Shown: positions 23,168 through 35,995, counted from the first letter of the stretch. The stretch: 64,000 nt of DNA from Caprimulgus europaeus (GCA_907165065.1 OU015525.1:31252037-31316036), one strand, 5' to 3'. The notes: generated by a model not told the origin, from the sequence alone. Made by a program: numbers and translations.

Positions 23168-23290
23168 AACCCCCCGCCACCCAAAAAAAAAAAAACCAAA
23201 AAAAACCCACAAAAAAACCCAGAAACAAATGATATTTCCACCCTGCCCCCCCCAAAAAAAACCCAAAACCAACCCAAACAAAACACCACA
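23168..23290. repeat. A/C-rich low-complexity block
   Basis: About 120 bases made almost only of A and C on the + strand (runs such as cccccaaaaaaaacccaaaa). No fixed period. On the minus strand it yields a spurious Gly/Phe/Trp-rich open frame (23069-23351). Confidence 0.8.
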
Positions 23291-26171
23291 AACTATTAAG
23301 TAAAAGAAATCTTAGAACAGCAATGATACAAAATTTATATTGCATAAGCATTTGAAGAACCTGCTGGCTATTTTATCTTATTTTTTGCTTATTGTTTTCC
23401 TTCTTCCTATCCTCTTTGGGAAAGATGTTTTTTCTTAGCATTGCAAAAAATATATTTCACATTCATTATCAACATTGATGGTGTTGAAATTGGAAGCATG
23501 CATCGGCTTAGAGAACAAAGATATTGCTGGTTAAATCTCACTGAGGTCAGGCAAGGATGTATTTGGTTATAAATATCAACAGCATTTTGTTCTTCGGGAT
23601 TTATTTAATGTGACAGGAGTATTTATTACCCTTATGATTTCAAGGTCTTATTTAATATAGCTGAACTTATTTAATATATACTGTAATTAGGAAAAACATC
23701 TCTTGATGCACTTTGACTTACATGCTGTATTAAATTTGTGTTTTATGCCAGCAACTTACAGCAATTCTGTAAAGGATCCAGAGTTTATACAAATGAGAAA
23801 GAGTGTGTAGGAAAATAAGGGTAAAGTAACTTTTCAGCTATAGGAAGAAAGTGGTGTATTTTTTTTTTTTGCTTTCTTTTAACATGCAGAGGAAATGAAG
23901 TCCTGAAGAGAAAAGTGTCTGTCTCAGATCTCCAAAGGAGCAGCACCTTAATCCATGGCACAAAGGTGCTGTTATAACCTGCTTCTGCCATTATCAGATG
24001 GAATTCCTAAGAACCTGAAAATGTGGGAAGGGGTTGTGCTGACAGTGCCTGTTGCATGTTCTGCACCTGTGCTGTTAATGACCAATTCCCATCAAAAGCA
24101 CAATGGCTTTCAGCAATTTTCTAAAATGTAGGATTGTGGGACCAGCTTCCAAAGAGGATTAAACTGCACCTCTCCATGCCAGTGTAATGAAGCTTTATTT
24201 TCAAAGACTGCTGTAACCCTCCAGCAACTGCAGTGTTATCAGGCTGTAGGATCAGAAAGACACTTCCTTTATGTTTGAGTATGCGGCTGGCGCAGGGATT
24301 TCCAGCATATCCTGTGGCGATTTTACTTGACACCTTTTATACAGTGCGCATTTGCCAAACTTAAACAGTAGAGAAGGGAAGAAATCATTTGATGAAGGTT
24401 GTGATTTAGAACATGACAGCTTAATGAGCATCATAAAACATTAGTTAATGCTGTTTCTGTAAATTGTATCAAAATATTTATGCTGTTTGAATGGTTGCCA
24501 GGGGGGATTTTATTTGGGAAACATTTGAAATTCTTCTGGTTTTGTTCTATTTTAAAAATATTTTATAGATAAGAGCAGAACGGAATCCAATTAAAAATAA
24601 TGTATCTTTTTAGACAAGGTAATGTGAATAAGGCTGGCTGTTTTCTAGCACATCCATTTTATTAAGATTGTCCTAAATTTAAGTTAATAGTGATAGGTGA
24701 AACTATTTTAAAGATCTCATAAGATTAAAAACATCAATTTCTGGAAAAAAAAAACAAAGGTGCATGGAAAGAGATGCTCTGCAGGAGGGAGGATTTCAGT
24801 GAGACACAATTTGATTTAGTTCTATTTTGTGTATTAAACAGTCACTGTGTGTTAAGCTGGAGGGTGTTTGGAGTTAACTACTCTATCTTGATGCCATTTG
24901 AATATGCTTCTTGAACAATTAGTGCATCTTCCAAACAGGATGAGCTACCTCAAACAAAGCACCTCAGCTATCTCCATCTCCTTGTGGCAAAGATACTTGC
25001 ACAAGGGAAGGTGTCAGCCTGTGGTAATTCACCCTTTGCTTGCTGAACCCTGGTTTCCCTGACTGTGGTGTATGTAACTGTGCAAGATTACTATGGAAAC
25101 ATGTAGAGAGATGATGTTGAAGGCATAACCTTTCTAACTCTCTCCTTTGAAACTGAATAAAGGCCAAACAACTGACAGGAGGATGGCCTGATAGAGAGGC
25201 TCAGCACCTTGCTCCCTTCCCCAGAGACTTTGCTCTTTCATTGGTATCACAAGCATCAAATTCACGCTTACCCTGGTGTCTGTGACTAACTGGGAGCACA
25301 GTCTCGGTAGCAGTGTGGGCCACCCATAGGATACAGATCTGATGGCATGATGTTTTCCTTGGAGGATGTATTTCTTCCCTATCCTGTACTGCTGCTGACT
25401 GGAGCGGTGCTGTTCCGGCAGCCCAGCACATCCTACAGCTTTCAAGTCAAATGTTCAATGTTGATGGAACTATTACTGCTAAAAAAAAAAAAAAAGGTAA
25501 TTAATGTGATATATAAAGGAAACATTTTTTGCTGCAGTAATGCTGATTTTAGTTTTATGTGTTTGTTTTTACAGTGGTCTACTTCCTTTTTACTGTCTGT
25601 TGCCAGCAAAATAGCATCTCTCTGTAATGTGTAATTCTCGAGGGGAAAAAAGGAAATTGCTAATCAGCAGTACAAGTGATACAGTAAATGATGCTTTTGC
25701 AAGTACAATTTACAAACTCATGCAGATGCAGAAAAACCAAAAAAGACTGAAAACTTAAAAAAAACTAATTTTTTTTATTTATTAATACATGTTGAAGGTA
25801 CTGATAAAGTACACACCACGCTTGGTCATTGTGCAAATTTTTTTTTTTATTTCCATTATGTAGTTTTTGCTTAGAAAAGGCTTAAGGTCTGCTGAGGAAT
25901 TTTTTTTTTTTAACTCTCAGTTTTGTTAAGTGAGGAGAATGAACACAGTAACTGTACTAGGAGCCTTTTCTCTATGTGTTCAAATTGTTGCTGATAGCTC
26001 ATTGGCATTAAATCAGTGGTTTCCTCCGCTGCCTCCCTTTTTCTGTTGTAGTTTTAATTCCCAACAGATCTCTTTCTCACAAGTCTTTCTAGTAGTGACC
26101 ACACTGTAGAAACACTCTCATAAGGAGATAGAGAAAATGTGTAACCAGTCTCTTACAGGGAATACATTGTC

Positions 26172-26188
26172 TTCCTTCCTTCCTTCCA
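26172..26188. repeat. (CTTC)n microsatellite, short
   Basis: About four copies of cttc. Too short to be highly variable. Confidence 0.7.
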
Positions 26189-27070
26189 TCACCTTTGGCT
26201 GCCATTGCCTCCTTCACGTGCTCCCTTGTTAATCAGTTGTACCTCTTCCATGCTAGTTCTCTGTATTCTTTTTTCCAATACTGATTGCCAATATATTTTT
26301 CACATATAAATGTAATGTAGTTACATTTATAATTAATCACAGTTTTTATAGTATTGTACCTATTCAGTATTATTTAAGTTAGTGAGCCTTTTTAGATTAC
26401 ATGCTATTGCTCACCTTTTTACCAGTGTTTTCGCACTGAACTGTTAGAATTTGCAGTTTTGTTTTGTGTTTTTAGCCAGTCACCATGTTTTAGAGGTGGT
26501 CATATTGCAGCAGTATGAAATGTTCCTTCTAATAATGCTTTTGGAAAGTTTTATAAATAACTTTTATTTATGCATAATTACAGTAGAAATTGCATAATTT
26601 ACTGAAATACCTATTAACATAATCTTATTTAGTCAACATAAGCACATACCTGGCTTTTGAATCAAAATTCCCCTTATTCTCTGATTTTCTTTTTGTTTTG
26701 TTTGGAAAATTTATTTCTTACCTATGAAAAAAAAAAAAAAATAGTGCCAGAAGTAAGCAACCTGGGAGGATTTGAGAAGTTTATATGACAATTATTTCCT
26801 TTGTGCCTGTAATTTCAAATGGTTTATATTCATTGGTGCTGTGTTGCTAATACATTTGTAATACTGAATAACTATCTGAAATCAAAGCAATCTTTGTACT
26901 TCCCTGCTTCTTCCTCACCCTCCTTAGCTTCCGAGTTGTCCTATCTAGCAGTTAAGCATCTATGTATTGGAGGGCAAAATTCCTCTGCATTTTGAAAGAT
27001 GAACTTAGACCATATTACTATTGAATTGTTGAATAATTATGACCTGGTCAGATTTGGTGAAGTATAAAAC

Positions 27071-27090
27071 AGAGTGTGCATGCACACTCT
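27071..27090. repeat. 20-bp perfect palindrome
   Basis: AGAGTGTGCATGCACACTCT is its own reverse complement over all 20 bases, without a spacer. Function unknown. Confidence 0.9.
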
Positions 27091-29679
27091 CCTGAATCTC
27101 TTCCAGTTTGTATGTTTTATGGAAAACATAACCAGACAGCTGGTCTCCACACTGTGAAAACCAGTCTCTTTCTGTGATTAAAGTTACCAGAATGTCATGT
27201 TGAAATTCTTTGAGGAGCAAGGTGGTTTGCACTAGTCATCAGCAAACTTGGGTTTTGGCATTCTGGTCAGACTTTGGTCTCAAACTTTGCCCAAATTCCA
27301 GGGAGAAATGGTAAGCAGAACTGATCTTCTTGTCCTGTTCCCACATACCAACATTGCAACTTAAAAAGAAAGCCTTATTGTTTATACTGAAGAGGGCTAA
27401 ATTCAAGGAGGTGGCATGAACTCCCTTTTCTACAAAGCTGCCATATAGCGCAATTGGTCATTGCTCCGAGCCCAAACAATGCACGTGGTGCCACTCTGTC
27501 TGCTGTCAAACAATTTCAGCTCCCTTTTTTTTTATTTTTTTAAAAACAAGCATGCAAAATAATCTGTGTACTTCAGCAAATAACCTTTAACTTATTTATA
27601 GCAGCGTGCATTTTGGAAATTATAACATTTTTATCCCCTATGGACATAGCTTATTATTTGCTTGGTTACTTTACAATTGTGACTGTTTTTGCCACCCACA
27701 GTATATCGTTCTTCAGTGGTTATTTTCAACCACAAATGGAGATGTTGGCTTTGTGTGGTTCTGTAATACACAAGACTGTGCTTCCAGAGTTCCTGGAGCC
27801 CAAAGTCTGTAAGCATTTTTTTGGACTATACTGTAAGTTTTTCATCACAGATAGATACTTTAGAGCTTAGTGAATGTAATAATACCATGGGACAGGTGTT
27901 GGTTATCAAAAGTACAATTAACCCATATTAATGAAGCACCCTTTGCAGCATTCAGTAGAGTATACAGCATAGAGCTAGGATTACGGACACAGCAGTGCAT
28001 GCGAGCCTGCAAATCACTTTTTCATCTTTGCTTTCACTCTGTCATTAGTTTAAAGTAACAGAGAATTATGAAACTTGATGGCCTTTGGAGAAAACAAACA
28101 AACAAAAAACCCCACAAAGCTAGTAGCCCTTACCAGTGAAAATTTTGTGCCAGCTCTATCTTCCCAGGGCATCATGATAAATGGGAGATGGAATATGCAG
28201 TATAAAAAGTCTTGGGAGAACAAAGCAGTCCATAGGTGGCCTGGAGCTTTTTTGGCAGTGTCAAAGTCTGTAAATACTTGTTAAGCCACACTTTTTCTCA
28301 TATGTGGTCGTGCACACATACACGATGGAAAAATGGCTTGGGAAAGTCATTGCTGCATTGCAAGGCTTGAGTGTTGTCTGTAGAAATTGAGGTAGGTTAA
28401 CTTTCTTTTTCCCCAGTTCAGGTATTGGGTATCAAGAAATGTAGAAACTGGAATTATAAGCTCATGACTTGGCAGAAGAATTAAAATTATGTCTAGTATT
28501 TAGTTTGGAAATGGGTGAGAATAGAAGACTTGAATCTCTGTATGCGTTATATTTGGCAATTCATTTTTTTTGCCATGCTTTGGAGAAAGCCTCGTGGTTT
28601 GCATGCGGGGAGGAGCTCTCGCTCTTAAATATTTCTAGTGAAATGTAATTAATTACCTCAATAACTAGAAAAAGCTCTAGGAATCTCAGCCATTCCAGAT
28701 GCAGAAGATTATTATTTTTAGTGAAAACCCCAATGTTCCCCAGCGTGTTTCACTGGCTCTGACAGTGGATAACGTAGGGACATGCTAGTTAAAAAGTCGT
28801 CTGGTACTTTTCAGGGATACAGGGAACTGTACTTGACTAAACCACACAGCAGAGCAAGGTTCAGATGTTTCTGGCTTAGGGTCTGGTCAGTTTGACCTTT
28901 CTTGTAATAGAGGTACAGGCTAGGTGAAAAAACAGTCCATGTTACCGAAGCAGTATACCTGCTTTGTTAGGGTGGGTGTAACTGCACGCTAAACCCTCTT
29001 CCTAGTGTAATGAGTTGAGCTGCAGTGCTGTGCTGATGTGGACTTTGATTTCAGTTTGGGAGCCAGCCTGGTCTAAACTAGCTTGTGGGCTCTCCGTGGC
29101 AATCCACTGAGAGGTGTAGACTTGCCTGAAGACAGAAGCTATTTAGTTTCTAGGTTGAGAAACTGAGTTAATGATGGTTTGGACCAAACGTGAATTATAA
29201 GTCTTCATATAACATAGATCTTACTCAGGAAAATTAATGCTATCGTATAACCATGGAGTGGTAATTATTCATCCCTCTGGAATAGTTTCAGTAAGTGAGT
29301 CTGAGAAGAGAATTAACACAGCTAGGGAAACATTCTGCAGGTAATATATCAACCTTGAACTCTTCAGAAGGCATGAGTCAAGCCTCCCACAAATCATGAT
29401 ACTAAAGTTGTTTTTATTTTTTGTTTTATTTCTTTAGTCTTTGGGTTTGCTTTTTTTTAACTTGGCAGAATAGGAATTTTTAATTAAACCAACATATTTT
29501 AAAAGGCAATTGAGCTTCTTGTGTAACAGGATAACTGCAAGAACCAAGACTTTAAGACACTAAAAAAAGAAAGATAAGATAAAGTTGTTAATATTAGTGA
29601 AGCTAGAGATACTGTACAGAATCATTTCATTGATAATTCTTCTCAGTCTGCTATATAATATTAAGATTACTGAAGCTGG

Positions 29680-30622
29680 AAGCCAGTAACTAGCAGTGTA
29701 CCCCAGGTGTCAGTACTGGGCCCAGTGCTGTTTAACATCTTCATTTATGACCTCAGTGATGGGACAGCGTGTACACTCAGCAAGTTTGCATAGAGTGTTG
29801 TTAGTACACAGGGTGATGGTGCTGCCATCCAGAAGGACCCTGACAGGCTGAAGAAATGGGCTGACAGGAACCTTATGAAGTTCAACCAGGAGAAGTGCAA
29901 AGTCCTTCCCCTGGGGAGGTAGAACCCCAGGCACCAGTACATGCTGGGGCCACCTGGCTGGAAAGCAGCTTGAGAGAAAAGGCCCCAGGGGTCTTGGTAG
30001 AGACCAAGTTGAACATGAGCCAGCAGTGTACCTTTCTGACAAAGAAGGGGAATGGTGGGTGTCGTGGACTGCATTAGACAAAGCATTGCCAGCAGCTGGA
30101 GTGAGATGATCCTTCTCCTCCACTCAGCCCTGGTGAGGCCAGACCTGGAGTGCTGGGTCCACTTCTGGGATCTCCAGTTCAAGAGACAGTCCAGTGAAGG
30201 GCCTCTAAGATGTTGAAGGGACTGGAGCATCTCTCCAACGAGGAAAGACTGAGAGAGCTGGGACTTTTCTGCCTGGACAGGAGAAGGCTCAAAGGAGATC
30301 TCATCGATGTGTAGAAATATGTGAAGGGCGGATGCAAAGAGAACAGAGCCAGGACCTTTTCAGTGGTGCCCAGTGACAGGGCCAGAGGCAGTGGGCACAC
30401 ACTGAAACACAGGAGGTTCCCTCTGAGCATCAGGAAACACTTTTTCACTGTGAGGGTGACTGAGCACTGGCACAGGTTGCCCAGGGAGGTTGTGGAGTCT
30501 CCATCCTTGGGGATACTCAAAAGCTGTCTGGACATGGTCCTGGGGGACCCTGCTTTAAGCAGAGGGGCTTGGACCAGGTGGTTTCCAGAGGTGTCTTCCA
30601 ACCTCTGCTGTCCCATGATCTG
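29680..30622 (+). repeat. CR1 LINE, 5'-truncated (RT C-terminal part to 3' end)
   Basis: Begins in the reverse transcriptase palm: from about 29689 one frame reads [20 protein letters not shown] then YDLSDGT, matching the CR1 motif SGVPQGSVLGPxLFNIFINDL. It continues through the C-terminal region (caagagacagtccagtgaag, ggactggagcatctctccaa, gcctggacaggagaaggctc) to the 3' end near ttccaacctctgctg. Stops and frameshifts are scattered, so it is inactive. ORFs at 29710-30616 on either strand are pieces or shadows of it. Confidence 0.9.
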
Positions 30623-33600
30623 AAGATGGTAACTTGACAGAAGATCTGTGTGCCTGACTGAAGGTGGTGGCCATTGGTAATCTCGTCACATATTTGTATT
30701 TACAGTCAACTGTCTGTTCAGAGGGATGGTTCATCAGAGGGAGGAGTGGGTGTTGACTGCCACTTGGAATAGGCCCAGAAGACTGATAAAATTAATTGTG
30801 TTATTCTTACACACCGAATCCCTGACAGCAGCTTTTCTTCCCCTGACACTTTCTGTAACTCCCTGTCAGCCTATTTAGATGCCGTTATCCAACCAGGGCA
30901 CAAAAGCAGGTAAATTTCTACAGAGCGAGGTAAGCCTTTTAAGGCTGAGTGTTTCCAAGCTGTACAGGAGATTCAGCTCCTTTGCTATTATTAGGCAGCT
31001 CAGCAAATCAGAATAAAAAGCAAAAATGGTTTTTAGAGGCAAAAATAAGTAACATTTTATTGCATGTGTATTATTTAACAGTAATTTCCTTGCCTTTTTT
31101 CTTCTCTCTGTTATGCTAACAAAGACAGTGCAGTGCTCGCGCCTCCGTTTTCACACGCACTTGTACGGAACTACGATGGGAATGGAAGTGGAGTGTAATT
31201 TTTGTATCAGATGTTTTAGAGTAAGAAGCAGAGGCAATAGAGGAACTAAATCAACGTGTAGGTTGTATGTAATTGCCCTTACTGAGTACTGTGCATCTGA
31301 CAATGCACTCCCCGCTATTGTATTTGTTTGCCTGATTTTTCTTAAATATTCAAGATTAAATTTAAAAGTATCCTAGGCAAGTGTTGCTGTTGTGCTGGGA
31401 TAAATGCAGTGTGAGTAAAGACTCATATATTTAAAAAGAAAAAAAAAGAAAGTGTTACTCTTCTAAGAGTATTCAGTAGCTGTTAAAACTTGCCTTAATA
31501 AATTTTGGAGTCTGTGTGTGGTCACTGCTGCCATGGCTCTGTCAGCATTTTAGGCGTGATAGCAGCCAAGCAGGGATGCAAATGCCTGTTGCTTTGTGAA
31601 CTTGCTGAACGTAGCATTTGCCATGATTTATGGACTCTGAAATATGAAGTATGATGATAGTCAATCACAGAGCATTTTTTTTAACAAAGCTCTTTTTCCT
31701 TTTGTGCTAGCTGTCAAGAAAGGCAATTTTTTTTTTTCCTGTCTTAGCATTTTCCAACAATTTATTTTTTATCTGAAGAACTCAAAATCCAGCCACCCAG
31801 CCTGGGTGAGAAATAATAACACCCCTCCAGTCCTCCAAATCCTGAAGGAATTGTTCTGAAAAATACTGAAGTTATATTTTAAATGATCTACTTTGAGACT
31901 TGGCAGGCTCTGATCACATGGAAAAGAGCACGTAATGTGGTCACACTGTGTGAGCACGTAACCACTTAACCGAGAAATTGAGATATGACTCTAAAGGCAG
32001 GGAAACAACGATTGGGTACAATGGAAAATGCCTAACACTTATTAGTGTTCGTTGACTTCCCATTAGGAGGGTAAGAGGAAAAGGGCTTAAGCAATTTTTC
32101 TTTGATTAATGATTTTATTAGAAGGAATGAAAGATTGCTTGTTTGTTGTCTGTGAAACCTCTTCTTTATTTGCGTAGTAGTTAGCAGGCTCTTCCAAAGG
32201 CAGTGAGATCTTATGAACCACTTTCACAGTGGGCATAAAACTATATAAACCATGTCTTTATAGAAATGCACAGCATGCATGTTTAACATTTCTGAAATCT
32301 TCTGGAAGTAATGGAGTGTTAATTTTAAAAATTAAAATATTTAAACTGTAATCCTCTACAGCATATAAAAAAAACCCAATAAATTTTTTAGGTCTTTTCC
32401 ATACTTTGTAAGGAAATGTAAGTAGCATACAAGTTTAATTTATTTCCATTTTGTACTCATAAACTTCAAGTATTCAGATAGAGATCTTAATCTGAGTGGT
32501 AATTATAAATTGATTGCTAATCTGTCCTCCACTTAGGGAGTTCAGTTACTTCCTTTCCTATGACTTCATACATTTGAATTTACTATAAGTGTGTTAATCT
32601 TTCAGGTCAGGTAGTGCCTGCTCCTCCTCACTTATCTTTGGGTGCCCAGTGCCAGAGCAGTCTGCTTACCACCTAAGTACTAGATTTTGCTCCCTCCGAA
32701 GCCTTTCAAGACTATTCTTGGCAGCTCGCTTGACAGGGCTGCTGGAGACGAGACTGAAACACACTCTGCTTCCTGCAGCCAGAGCTCGGTAAACAAGTTG
32801 TGATCCTCTGCTTGGCAGGAGGCAGCCCTGCCACTGCTGCCAGCCTGGGGGGCACGCAGAGCAGCCATGATGTGTGGCAGCAAATACAATATCCCTTTCT
32901 GGGTCTTTCGGTGACTTGAGTCACATTACTGTAATGTGAAGGTTTGTGAAATATTCCTCTGCTTCTGCAAGATGTGTTAAGAATATGCTCAGCTTTGGGC
33001 TGGTGCACACACCAGTGATGCAGTTAGCTCAAACTAAATTATAGTAAGCCAGTGGAAAGGAATGTATGGCTGGAGTAGGTTAGGCTAGGTTTAACTTGCT
33101 AAGCAGTGATTTAAGCTTTAAAAAAAAAGTGTTTTGCAGTGATTTAGAATCACTCTGCTGAAAGAATTAATGGAGCTGAATTTATTTCTCCATTTTCTTC
33201 TTCTCTCAACATAGGGCAAACTTGGAAGGTCTTTCTCTGCTGAGAATTTCCTATTCATTATAAAAAAAAAATTGTGCTAGATGTTAATTTTTTGAGCTTT
33301 CTTGATCAGCCTTCAGATCTATGAGTATTCCTGTGGCAGGGTATGTAATAACTCTAACAGTAGTAGCTGAAAGAAGAGGATTTTCCTCCTTTAAAGGGAA
33401 CTAAAACCTATCCATTCAGGCTTGTCATAGACCAGATCCTTTGTAGGCTTGCAGGCACCCTTTGGCATAAGTACAGACCTTTGCCTACTCTACGTACTCG
33501 GTGCCAGTTTATTCAAGTGCAGTCATATGTCTTATAGCTAGTGTTCAAAGCAGGCAGGCCTGCTTTATCTAAATAAGGCCATATATAAATATAAAAAGTA

Positions 33601-34575
33601 GAAATCACTGTGCTGCTTTTTAAAAAAAGTATCTGAGAATAAGGTGATGGTCTTCACATATCTTTTGGGTTAACTCGCTCACAACTCATTTGTCAAGAGT
33701 GAAAGACATGGCTTCAGACTCCCAAAATCTTTATGACTAGCTCACACATAATGAAACTCAATTTGTGGGATATATTTTTTTCTGGCATTAGACATTGATT
33801 TTTTTTTAGTATTTTGGGGCTTTCTTCTGTAGCTGGCTAATGTAATAACAACATTTCAGTATTTCAAGCTTAAAAAATGAAATTGAAAGAGCAGGAGAAA
33901 GCATGCTAACACTATCTTGGCTATTAGTGATAAAATGAACAATGTTATTTGTGTTCCATTCATGGAAATCCAGGGATTTTAATAATCTAAAATGCAATTT
34001 TCTTCTTCCTCCTTTTTTTTTTTTAACCTAATTCACAGTCTTAAAACATGTTAAACAGTTCTTTCACTCCAGCTTTGTCATGTATGACTTCATCTGTAGT
34101 ATGGTCTGCTTGAGTTAAAGAGCAGTTTCTAACTCATGCTAATCATTGGATTCATGCTAATCATTTTGCAAGCGAAGACTTCATTCCTTAGAATAAAGTA
34201 TGCATATTTTGTTTTATACTCTAGTATATGAAGCAGGTGAAGGTAACAGTTTTGATTATGTGCTAGAAGGCTACCTCTGTTTCTTAAACATGCTTATAGG
34301 GATGGTAATGTAAATAATAGAAGTGAGGTTTCAATAAAGGGAATGTTGACAAAAATAGTTATTTAAGAGTAGCAATAATCTATATGAAGTGGGTATTTTT
34401 CTCTGCTAATAGCTAGCTAATATACAGGTGCCTATGCGATATTATATATATGATAAATTTTCGCTGACCCTTTATTTGCACAGACAAAATGTTTTGTGTG
34501 GAACACAAATGTATAGCCATGGTTGTCTTTTTTGTTACTCCTCTCAGTTCCTTTAAAAGCCTTTGCAGTGGGGAT
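30623..34575. other. Intron stretch without genes
   Basis: AT-rich DNA with short A or T tracts. Some parts (for example 31110-31240) are less AT-rich but show no coding signature. No repeat recognised. Confidence 0.55.
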
Positions 34576-34580
34576 TTAAA

Positions 34581-35215
34581 AATCACAGAATCACAGGATG
34601 GTAAGGGTTGTAAGGGACTGGTAGAGATCTGTTCCAACCTTCCTGCTTAAGCAGGGTCAGCTACTGCAGATTGCACAGGATCAAGTCAAGATGGGCTTTG
34701 AGTATCTCCAGAGAAGGAGACTCCACAGCCTCTCTGAGCAGCCTGTTCCAGTGCTCTGTCACCCTCACCATAAAGAAGTTTTTCCTCATGCTTAAGCGGA
34801 ACCTCCTGTGTTCCAGCTTGTGCCCATTGCCCCTTGTCCTATCACTGGCCACCACTGAAAAGAGTCCGGCCCCATCCTCTCGACACCCTCCCTTTAGGTA
34901 TTTATAAGATGTGATAAGATCACAGAATCACGGAATGGTAAGGCTTGGAAGGGACCTCTGGAGATCATCCAGTCCAATCCCCTCTCTGCCTTCTCTTCTC
35001 CAGGCTAACCAGACCCAGGTGTCTCAGCCTTTCCTCACAGGAGAGATGCTCCAGTCGCCTAATCATCTTCATAGCCCTTCACTGGACTCTCTCCAGTAGT
35101 TCCTGGTCTTTCTTGAACTGAGGAGCCCAGAACTGGACACACTCCAGATGTGGCCTCACCAGGGCACAGCAGAGAGAGAGGACAACTTCCTTCGACCTGC
35201 TGGCCACACTCTGAC
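34581..35215 (-). repeat. CR1 LINE 3' end (minus strand), interrupted by a second CR1 tail
   Basis: Reads as the reverse complement of a CR1 3' region: aatcacagaatcacaggatg at the 3' terminus, then ctctgagcagcctgttccag, tgctctgtcaccctcaccat, cttctcttctccaggctaac and tcttgaactgaggagcccag, ending near gacctgctggccacactctg. Homology is broken at 34921-34980 by another CR1 3' tail. The remainder on each side joins cleanly. The open frame at 34661-34855 (minus) is a fragment of the CR1 C-terminal region. Confidence 0.92.
34921..34980 (-). repeat. Nested CR1 3' tail inside an older CR1
   Basis: cacagaatcacggaatggta followed by aggcttggaagggacctctg and gagatcatccagtccaatcc is a second copy of the CR1 3' terminus, in the same orientation as the host CR1. 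It sits between host sequences tataagatgtgataagat and ctctgccttctcttctcc, which are contiguous in ordinary CR1 copies. Only about 60 bases of the second element were inserted. Confidence 0.8.
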
Positions 35216-35400
35216 AATTGCGTTGTCTTTGATGAAGCTTTTGAAGGGACGTAGGGCCATTATTGTGACTTCTTATCCCATGCTCAGTTTTTCTTCTTAG
35301 TCAAAGTTGCAGCCATGAATTGGGTCATGGTGGGAGGGAAGGGGTGGGGGCTAGGTTACTCTGGTTTTGTTTTTGAAGGAGATAAAAGATGTTATCTTCA
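35216..35400. other. Spacer between CR1 and CpG-rich segment
   Basis: No feature recognised. Confidence 0.5.
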
Positions 35401-35404
35401 AACT

Positions 35405-35995
35405 ACCACAGTGTCCCCGCAGCGGCGGCATCACGGGCTGGCTTTGCCCGAGGTCAGAAGCGGGAAGCGCGTGACTGGCGGCTGCGGGCTTCCCGCCCGG
35501 GCCATCCCGCGCCGGGGATCTGCCGCTGGCTGCCGGGCGAGCGCCGAGCCCTTCTTCCGCCTCCACTTCCTCGGCTCTTTAGCCCCCATTGAGCGGCCAA
35601 CAGTGGCGGGGGACAAAAGCTGTATACACTGTACAAACAGAGCACCAAAGCGGCAGTACACTGACTCATTCTTCGCTCTGTGTGAGAACTGAGGGGGACT
35701 CTATTCACCGCCTTTGTGCCGGTGTCTGTCAACAGCGCTGTTTGAGGCCGGCCCCATTGTGCCGGCCAATGTTTCTTATTGACCCGAGTCTGTGCCCGCA
35801 ATGTTCCCAGGGTCGAAGTTGCGAGCGAGAGAATGTTTGAAAAGGGGTAATCGTGGGCTAAATGCATTTTGCTGCATTGTCGTCTGACCTATTAAATCTA
35901 AACTGCGGTCCGCGTCCATGCAAACAGGTAATTATGTAGTCACAGCTGTGGCCATTGACATCTGGTTACCGCCCCGTGGAAAAAGGGGATGGGGT
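35405..35995. promoter_or_regulatory. CpG-rich candidate regulatory element in MRPS28 intron 2
   Basis: 35415-35600 and 35740-35860 are rich in GC and CpG inside AT-rich intron. Motifs seen: an AP-1 site TGACTCA at 35662-35668; CATTG/CCAAT-type motifs near 35588-35604 and 35754-35784, including CCATTGT and GGCCAATG; an octamer-like ATGCAAAC at 35918-35925 next to a homeodomain core TAATTA at 35929-35934; and E-boxes CAGCTG (35943-35948) and CATCTG (35959-35964). No coding exon is convincing: ORFs 35315-35692 (+) and 35454-35867 (minus) lack family matches. It could be an enhancer, an alternative promoter or a promoter of an unannotated non-coding transcript. Nearby HEY1 (expected beyond the window) would be a plausible target; this is inference. 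Confidence 0.5.

Larger units (their letters stand above)
20996..29670. other. Long intron stretch without genes
   Basis: 8.7 kb of AT-rich DNA. It includes an A/C-rich low-complexity block at 23168-23290, poly(A) runs near 25481-25494 and 26727-26741, a (CTTC)n run at 26172-26188, a 20-bp perfect palindrome at 27071-27090, and a possible regulatory cluster at 27440-27510. No exon recognised. Confidence 0.55.

Noticed and set aside
23069..23351. Gly/Phe/Trp-rich minus-strand ORFs resembling a membrane peptide
   Set aside because: Product of the A/C-rich low-complexity block.
26305..26331. 11-bp inverted repeat (tataaatgtaa ... ttacatttata)
   Set aside because: AT-rich hairpins of this size are common by chance in such DNA.
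29710..30623. ORFs of 100-161 codons on both strands
   Set aside because: They lie fully inside a CR1 fragment. The minus-strand ones are antisense, and the + ones are broken parts of the CR1 ORF2.
35315..35867. ORFs in the intronic CpG-rich segment as a possible gene
   Set aside because: No recognisable domain, no consistent splice sites, and overlapping open frames in several registers indicate a GC effect.
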